Source of the DNA: an uncultured Actinomyces sp.
Lineage (GTDB): Bacteria; Actinomycetota; Actinomycetes; Actinomycetales; Actinomycetaceae
NCBI GenBank assembly: GCA_915069725.1
Contig: CAJZFF010000014.1
Location: 1-12,337 of the forward strand
DNA: 12,337 nucleotides
Reading direction: 5' to 3'
Part shown: piece after piece, positions 8,201-12,337 of the stretch
Layout: the number at the start of each line of letters is the position of its first letter
How positions within the stretch are numbered: position 1 is the stretch's first letter
Position numbers and translations under genes: made by a program
The notes under the pieces: model-generated
What the model was told of the DNA's origin: nothing
Database searches by the model: none
What the model saw: only the letters and a program-made list of their open reading frames with translations

Positions 8201-8225
8201 GTTTGTGTTTGCTTCAGGGATTCTT
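8160..8225 (-). promoter_or_regulatory. AT-rich stretch, possible promoter for B-C
   Basis: The 227-bp gap between A and B contains the most AT-rich patch of the window. On the minus strand TACAGT (8195-8190) fits a -10 element, with CTGAAG about 17 bases upstream as a weak -35. This would give a leader of about 150 bases for B and conflicts with the small ORF, whose ATG lies just upstream of the hexamer. Confidence 0.25.
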
Positions 8226-8260
8226 GGGACTGGGATCTGGAAGGGCTGGAGTACCGGGTA

Positions 8261-9274
8261 TCAGTATCCCGGAAAACTTCCATCCCCGAGGAAGCTTCGG
8301 GTCACCGGATGCCGTCGGGGACTCACATGGCTCACCTGGCTCACATGACTCACAGCGTCATCATCGGCCCACTGCCCGTCCCCGGCTCCGCCGGCGATTC
8401 CCACAGTATCCGGCCACCCATCGATGCCTCGCCGGCCTTGCACCTCGGCTCCAGGAAGACCAAGGGAGGGTTCCGCGCCGGCCGCGCTGAGCGACAGGCC
8501 GCGCCCCGCCCGGCGAGCATCGGCCACGATCCAGGCAAGCTCGTCAAGCGCCGCCGAGGGCTGCAGCAAGCCGGCCGACAGTTCCGCGGTCATGTCGCTG
8601 AGGCGCTGGTGGTGGGCCCGCACCAGCTCGCGCACCTCCACCGTGCCGCCGGGAGTCAGCGCACGGGAGTCGAACCACTGGCACTGGCCCAGGAGCAGGT
8701 CGAGCTCGTGAAGAACCGGCTGCTGCTCCTCGCGCCAGAGCCTCTCCCAGTTGGAGGACAGGCTCAGGAACGCGGCGTTGCTGGCGATGATGTCGTCGGT
8801 CGAGTCCAGTGCGGCCGAGCGCTGCTTGATCTCACAGACCCGCTGGAACACTCCCGGTTCGAACCACTGGGCACCCCGGGGGCTGCCGAGGTCCCGCCAG
8901 GAACGGGTCAGGCTCTCGTACTCGTCTCGGAACCAGCGGTAGTGGGCCATGACGCGGGCGCCGCGGGTCTCGCCTTCAGGGATGAGACGGGCATGGAGCT
9001 CGGTGGCCTCGTAGCCGTCGGTGACCTGCGCGTAGTGCCGCAGCGCCTGCTTGAACATGCGCCGGGCGGACAGACCGCGCCACAGGTAGTAGGTGACCCC
9101 GCCGGCACCCAGCAGGGCCGGCAGGAGCGTGAAGGCGGCGACCGAGGGCGCCCACACCACGACGGCCACCGGTGAGAGCACAGCCGCCAGGCCCGCAGTC
9201 ATGATGGCGCAGAAGGACAGCAGCGAGCGGATTCCTCCGAGGCGGACGGCGAGAGGAAGGCGCGTGGGCGGCAT
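8261..9274 (-). CDS. Array copy A: short paralog lacking the outside TPM-like domain
   Basis: 337 aa from the ATG at 9274, chosen because GAGAGGA lies 5 bases upstream and LGGIRSLLSF (12-21) aligns with paralog N-termini; the frame is open to 9478 without such a site. Seen: helix 1 (about 17-42) is followed almost directly by helix 2 (about 45-66, ending YYLWRGLSARR). Then comes the cytoplasmic domain with LRHYAQVTDGYEATEL (78-93), RGARVMAHYRWFRDEYE (104-120), GSPRGAQWF (130-138), LDSTDDIIASNAAFLSLS and PSAALDELAW (239-248). The region between the helices (about 150 residues in paralogs) is gone, and the RRRRY segment and SSSSF end are replaced by an unrelated tail containing a VSHVSQVSHVS repeat. 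It is GC-rich like E and F. It is probably membrane-bound with only the inside domain, either a specialised or a degraded member. Confidence 0.82.
   Translation of the reverse strand: MPPTRLPLAVRLGGIRSLLSFCAIMTAGLAAVLSPVAVVVWAPSVAAFTLLPALLGAGGVTYYLWRGLSARRMFKQALRHYAQVTDGYEATELHARLIPEGETRGARVMAHYRWFRDEYESLTRSWRDLGSPRGAQWFEPGVFQRVCEIKQRSAALDSTDDIIASNAAFLSLSSNWERLWREEQQPVLHELDLLLGQCQWFDSRALTPGGTVEVRELVRAHHQRLSDMTAELSAGLLQPSAALDELAWIVADARRAGRGLSLSAAGAEPSLGLPGAEVQGRRGIDGWPDTVGIAGGAGDGQWADDDAVSHVSQVSHVSPRRHPVTRSFLGDGSFPGY
8321..8356. repeat. Four imperfect 9-bp tandem repeats in the 3' end of copy A
   Basis: Four units read on the plus strand as ACTCACATG, GCTCACCTG, GCTCACATG and ACTCACAGC. On the minus strand they encode the VSHVSQVSHVS part of the unusual tail of copy A. 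Being a multiple of three, unit gain or loss would not shift the frame. This looks like simple replication slippage. Confidence 0.7.
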
Positions 9275-9596
9275 CGTCTTCCTCTCATGAAACCTCGACG
9301 CGGAGTCCTGGTCGGCTGGTGGCTCTGCGGTCACCAGCCGTGCCTCATCCTTATCCGCGGTCACGCCGTCTGCCATGGGGAGAGCAACACGGGGCGCCCT
9401 CGACGAGAGGACACCCCGCGGATGTGGAACCGAGCAAGAGCCTAGTGAACGGGCCGCCCCACCGGCAGGGTCAGACACCCCGTACCGGTGGGGCGGCGCC
9501 CCATCGGATGCAGCCGCCCCGGCTCACACCCATACCATCGGCGCCGGTTGCGCGAGTGCCGGCGTGGCTTCGGGGACGGCTCTCGATCGGACCGGT
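9275..9596. other. Gene-free spacer between copy A and ridA
   Basis: 322 bases without a supported gene. It holds the long hairpin at 9453-9497 and, nearer copy A, presumably its promoter, for which I see no convincing -35/-10 pair. The frame of copy A stays open up to 9478, but no ribosome site supports a longer protein. Confidence 0.5.
9453..9497 (-). terminator. Long hairpin downstream of ridA
   Basis: A perfect 13-bp inverted repeat (GCCGCCCCACCGG at 9453-9465, its complement at 9485-9497) encloses a smaller GGGT/ACCC stem with a 5-base loop. It lies about 100 bases after the ridA stop and about 180 bases before copy A, so a role in ending ridA transcription is likely. There is no T-run, as is common for hairpins in GC-rich actinobacteria. 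Confidence 0.5.
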
Positions 9597-9995
9597 TCAG
9601 GACCGGGCGGCGATGGCCTCGATCTCGACACCGGCCCCCAGCGGCAGGGCGGCCACCCCGAAGGCGGCCCGGGCCGGGAGGGTCTCACCGGTGAAGTAGC
9701 GGGCGTAGACCTCGTTGACGGCGGCGAAGTCGGCGATGTCGGCGAGCAGGACCGTGGTCTTGACGACGTCGTCGTACCCGAGGCCGGCCTCGGCCAGGAT
9801 GGCGCCCACGTTCTTGAGGACCTGCTCGGCCTGGGCCTGGATGTCTCCCTCGACGAGCGCGCCGGTGGCCGGGTCGAGCGGCACCTGCCCGGAGACGAAG
9901 ACGAGTGAGCCGGCCTCCTGACCGGTGGAGACGCCCTGGGAGTAGGGGCCGACGGCAGCGGGGGCGTTGGTCGTGACGATACGGCTGACGGTCAT
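9597..9995 (-). CDS. ridA: RidA family enamine/imine deaminase
   Basis: 132 aa, the usual length of the Rid (YjgF/YER057c/UK114) family. RidA hydrolyses reactive enamine/imine intermediates such as 2-aminoacrylate, made by pyridoxal-phosphate enzymes like threonine/serine dehydratase, releasing the keto acid and ammonia; it is a cytosolic trimer. Seen: GPYSQ (16-20), VSGQVPLDP (34-42), the conserved substrate-binding Arg in LPARAAFGV (Arg109), and the closing VEIEAIA with the family's conserved Glu (about 124). These key positions are those of active RidA members. The ATG at 9995 is preceded by GAGG 5 bases upstream, and N-terminal alignment rules out the longer frame to 10103. It is transcribed divergently from pgm, with a large hairpin after its stop. 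Nothing suggests a link with the membrane-protein array. Confidence 0.93.
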   Translation of the reverse strand: MTVSRIVTTNAPAAVGPYSQGVSTGQEAGSLVFVSGQVPLDPATGALVEGDIQAQAEQVLKNVGAILAEAGLGYDDVVKTTVLLADIADFAAVNEVYARYFTGETLPARAAFGVAALPLGAGVEIEAIAARS

Positions 9996-10428
9996 GGGTT
10001 CCTCGTTCCTGCTGGACGCTGGGGTTCGGCCGCGTCCCCGGTGGGCGGAGCGGCGGCCCGGGTGACAGCGCAGTGGCGCCGACGCCCGGGCCAGACTACC
10101 CATGCCCCTCGCTTCGCCCGCTTCCTAGACTCGGGGTGGTCGACCGCATCCGGGTCGGCGCACCCGCTTCGCTCCCATCAAAGGACTGCCGTGAAGCTGC
10201 CCGCCGGCCGGCGGCACGGGCAGCGGGCATGTCCCTGACTGGCCGCGCCCGCCCCACCGCCCGGGACCTACGGCACTTCCACGACGGTCCTCGCGGCGAG
10301 CCCTCCCACAACGCCGTCGTCGTCGGGCATGGAGCCCCGCCGATCACCGCGTCCCGGCCTCGGAACGGCCAGTGTTTCGCACAGCGAAACGGGCTGATGC
10401 GGCCAGTGGCACGTGACACACTGTGCCC
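9996..10428. other. Divergent spacer between ridA and pgm
   Basis: 433 bases with no supported gene. It must carry promoters for both neighbours. On the minus strand TAGTCT (10098-10093) could be a -10 for ridA; on the plus strand TAGACT (10126-10131) is another -10-like word. The notable structures are a perfect palindrome with flanking direct repeats (10366-10408) and a 15-codon ORF with a good ribosome site (10191-10238). Longer frames across it lack family features. Confidence 0.5.
10366..10408. promoter_or_regulatory. Palindrome between direct repeats upstream of pgm (possible operator)
   Basis: GTTTCGC (10374-10380) and GCGAAAC (10384-10390) form a perfect 7-bp inverted repeat around ACA. 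It sits between two copies of CGGCCAGTG (10366-10374 and 10400-10408), whose starts are 34 bases apart, about three helical turns. The block ends 20 bases before the pgm ATG, where a regulator could block transcription. The regulator is unknown. Confidence 0.4.
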
Positions 10429-12111
10429 ATGCACGCACGCGCAGGACAGCCAGCACAGCCCGAAGACCTCATCGACGTCGACGAGGTCGTCTCCGCCTAC
10501 TACGACCTCGTCCCCGACCCCGCCGTCCCGGCTCAGAAGGTCGTCTTCGGTACCTCCGGGCACCGCGGCTCCTCTCTGGACACGGCCTTCAATGAGGCCC
10601 ACATCGTGGCCACGACTGCCGCCATCGTGGAGTACCGCCGCTCCCAGGGCACCGACGGCACCCTCTACCTGGGCCGCGACACGCACGCCCTGTCCGAACC
10701 CGCCTGGCGCACCGCCGTCGAGGTGCTCGCCGGGGCCGGGGTGACCACCGCCGTCGACGCCCGAGGCGCCTACACGCCCACCCCAGCCGTCTCGCACTCC
10801 ATCCTCCTGGCCAACGGCGCCGGGACCGAGGCGGGGGTGCGCACGAGCGGCCCCGGCCTGGCCGACGGCATTGTGGTGACCCCCTCCCACAACCCGCCGC
10901 GCGACGGCGGCTTCAAGTACAACCCGCCCACCGGCGGCCCGGCCGGCTCGGAGGCCACCACGTGGATCGCCAACCGCGCCAACGAGCTGCTCGCCTCCGG
11001 GTGGCAGGACGTCCCGCGGGTCCCGGTCGCTGAGGCCCTCGACGGCCCCCACATCATCAAGCACGACTACCTGGAGACCTACGTCACCGACCTGGAGAGC
11101 GTCATCGACCTCGAGGCGATCCGCAAGGCCGGCGTGCGCATCGGGGCCGACCCGCTGGGCGGCGCCTCGGTGGACTACTGGGGCGCGATCGGTGAGCGCT
11201 ACGGCCTGGAGCTCACGGTGGTCAACCCCGAGGTGGACCCGGCCTGGCACTTCATGACCCTGGACTGGGACGGCAAGATCCGCATGGACTGCTCCTCCCC
11301 CAACGCCATGGCCTCGCTGCGCTCCACGATGACGCCCGACGCCGAGGGCAGGACCCCCTACGACGTCGCCACCGGGAACGACGCCGACTCCGACCGCCAC
11401 GGCATCGTCACCCCCGACGGCGGGCTCATGAACCCCAACCACTTCCTGGCCGTGGCCATCGAGTACCTCTTCACCCACCGCCCCGGCTGGCCCGAGGGCT
11501 GCGCGGTGGGCAAGACGCTGGTCTCCTCCAGCCTCATCGACCGGGTGGCCGCCGCCATCGGCCGCACCCTCATCGAGGTGCCGGTGGGATTCAAGCACTT
11601 CGTGCCCGGGCTGCTCGACGGCTCGATCGGTTTCGGGGGCGAGGAGAGCGCGGGAGCCTCCTTCCTGCGCAAGGACGGCACCGTGTGGACCACGGACAAG
11701 GACGGCATCATCCTGGCCCTCCTGGCCAGCGAGATCATCGCCGTCACCGGCAAGTCCCCCTCACAGCTGCATGAGGAGCAGGTGGAGCGCTTCGGCGCCA
11801 GCGCCTACGCGCGCATCGACGCCGCCGCCTCCAAGGAGGAGAAGGCCAAGCTCGCCGCCCTGGCCGCCGAGGACGTGACCGCCACCGAGCTGGCCGGCGA
11901 GGAGATCACCGCCCGGCTGGTCGACGCACCCGGCAACGGGGCCCCCATCGGCGGGCTCAAGGTCACCACCGAGGACGCCTGGTTCGCCGCGCGCCCCTCG
12001 GGCACGGAGGACGTCTACAAGATCTACGCCGAGTCCTTCCAGGGTGCCGACCACCTGACCCAGGTCCAGGAGGAGGCCAAGAAGGTAGTCTCCGCGGCCC
12101 TGAGCGGCTGA
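10429..12111 (+). CDS. pgm: Phosphoglucomutase, alpha-D-glucose-phosphate specific
   Basis: 560 aa, close to the usual size (E. coli Pgm 546 aa). It interconverts glucose 1-phosphate and glucose 6-phosphate in the cytosol, linking glycogen and cell-wall sugar nucleotides with glycolysis. All four active-site elements of the alpha-phosphohexomutase family are visible. These are the phosphoserine loop [11 protein letters not shown] (Ser at about 153), the metal loop [10 protein letters not shown] (about 317-326), the sugar-binding GEESAG (about 404-409) and the phosphate-binding RPSGTED (about 522-528). FGTSGHRG (40-47) near the N-terminus is also typical. The ATG at 10429 fits the actinobacterial N-terminus MxxRAGQPA; a GTG at 10423 would add two residues. 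No Shine-Dalgarno precedes either, so translation may be leaderless. The codon use is strongly GC-rich, and the gene appears intact and native. Confidence 0.96.
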   Translation: MHARAGQPAQPEDLIDVDEVVSAYYDLVPDPAVPAQKVVFGTSGHRGSSLDTAFNEAHIVATTAAIVEYRRSQGTDGTLYLGRDTHALSEPAWRTAVEVLAGAGVTTAVDARGAYTPTPAVSHSILLANGAGTEAGVRTSGPGLADGIVVTPSHNPPRDGGFKYNPPTGGPAGSEATTWIANRANELLASGWQDVPRVPVAEALDGPHIIKHDYLETYVTDLESVIDLEAIRKAGVRIGADPLGGASVDYWGAIGERYGLELTVVNPEVDPAWHFMTLDWDGKIRMDCSSPNAMASLRSTMTPDAEGRTPYDVATGNDADSDRHGIVTPDGGLMNPNHFLAVAIEYLFTHRPGWPEGCAVGKTLVSSSLIDRVAAAIGRTLIEVPVGFKHFVPGLLDGSIGFGGEESAGASFLRKDGTVWTTDKDGIILALLASEIIAVTGKSPSQLHEEQVERFGASAYARIDAAASKEEKAKLAALAAEDVTATELAGEEITARLVDAPGNGAPIGGLKVTTEDAWFAARPSGTEDVYKIYAESFQGADHLTQVQEEAKKVVSAALSG

Positions 12112-12181
12112 CGCCAGGGCTGACACAGGCGCGCGGAGACGCTGGCGAATGCTCGACGTCGGGCGACCGACTGGTGAAAAT

Positions 12182-12337
12182 ATGGGTATGGGCACCACCG
12201 ATTCCCCGGTTCTCCACATTCGCACGGCTCGGACGGCCCGGGCGGAGCAGGCTCAGGACGCAGCCATGGCCGCCGCCCTGGAGGCCATCTGCTTCCCACC
12301 CGAGTATGCGGCCAGTCCAGCCACGATCGCCGAGCGG
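12182..12337 (+). CDS. Probable GNAT-family N-acetyltransferase (N-terminal 52 codons)
   Basis: An open frame runs to the right edge. After a short leader the sequence VLHIRTART...ALEAICFPPEYAAS matches the start of many GNAT acyltransferases: the first strand with IR, then a helix with the alternation ALEAxCFPPxxAAS. GNAT enzymes transfer acetyl groups from acetyl-CoA to amines. The acetyl-CoA-binding motif would lie beyond the window, so the call rests on the N-terminus alone. The start is the ATG at 12182 or 12188; neither has a Shine-Dalgarno, and the AT-rich GAAAAT just before suggests a -10 with leaderless translation from 12188. It follows pgm by 70 bases in the same direction. Confidence 0.6.
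   Translation, partial: MGMGTTDSPVLHIRTARTARAEQAQDAAMAAALEAICFPPEYAASPATIAER

Noticed and set aside
8254..8272. CCGGG/CCCGG hairpin over the stop of copy A
   Set aside because: Five-bp stem with mismatched loop bases; too weak to call.
8261..8540. Frameshift as the cause of the odd tail of copy A
   Set aside because: The other minus frames here show no RRRRY, VSDLVVGY or SSSSF-type sequence, so the normal tail is absent rather than shifted.
7991..9175. Plus-strand open frame (394 codons) opposite copy A
   Set aside because: Shadow of copy A; the minus frame has membrane helices and paralog motifs.
1..9274. CRISPR array, insertion sequence or LPXTG-anchored surface proteins
   Set aside because: No short direct repeats with spacers, no transposase-like frame or terminal inverted repeats, and no LPXTG motif; the repetition is due to gene-length paralogs.
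10096..11598. Minus-strand open frame (500 codons) opposite pgm
   Set aside because: Shadow of pgm, whose plus-strand frame contains all phosphohexomutase motifs.
12112..12147. CGCCAG/CTGGCG inverted repeat after pgm as terminator
   Set aside because: Only 6 bp with a 24-base loop and no T-run; not distinguishable from chance.

Overview
The window looks like chromosomal DNA from a high-GC actinobacterium, most likely Actinomyces or a close relative. The outer parts are about 70% GC by hand count of sample lines. The phosphoglucomutase has the form known from actinobacteria. The main gene family resembles multi-copy membrane proteins that I recall being labelled DUF5129 in Actinomyces genomes; this is memory, not a search.

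Layout. Positions 1-9274 hold a head-to-tail array of six paralogous genes, all on the minus strand. In transcription order I call them A (8261-9274), B (6411-8033), C (4762-6372), D (3021-4664), E (1283-2926, broken by an in-frame amber codon) and F (runs off the left edge from 1172). The full-length members share one plan: a short cytoplasmic N-terminus, a membrane helix, an outside domain of about 150 residues resembling the TPM (YgcG/DUF477) fold, a second membrane helix, a helical cytoplasmic domain with a strongly conserved HGAQVMARYRWF-type motif, and a Ser/Gly-rich tail ending FSGxGSSSSF. Copy A lacks the whole outside domain and the Ser/Gly tail.

The array is mosaic in base composition. 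A, E and F are GC-rich like the flanks, while B, C and D are close to 50% GC. A stretch of E and F is 136/147 identical by hand alignment, which points to recent duplication or gene conversion. A possible 54-codon ORF lies just upstream of B.

Right of the array are ridA (minus, 9597-9995), a 433-bp divergent spacer with a perfect palindrome flanked by direct repeats, pgm (plus, 10429-12111) and the first 52 codons of a probable GNAT acetyltransferase (plus, from 12182). ridA and pgm are housekeeping metabolic genes, and nothing in the sequence ties them to the array. The biological role of the array is unknown. Its architecture fits a family of paired outside/inside membrane proteins that is expanding, recombining and losing parts.
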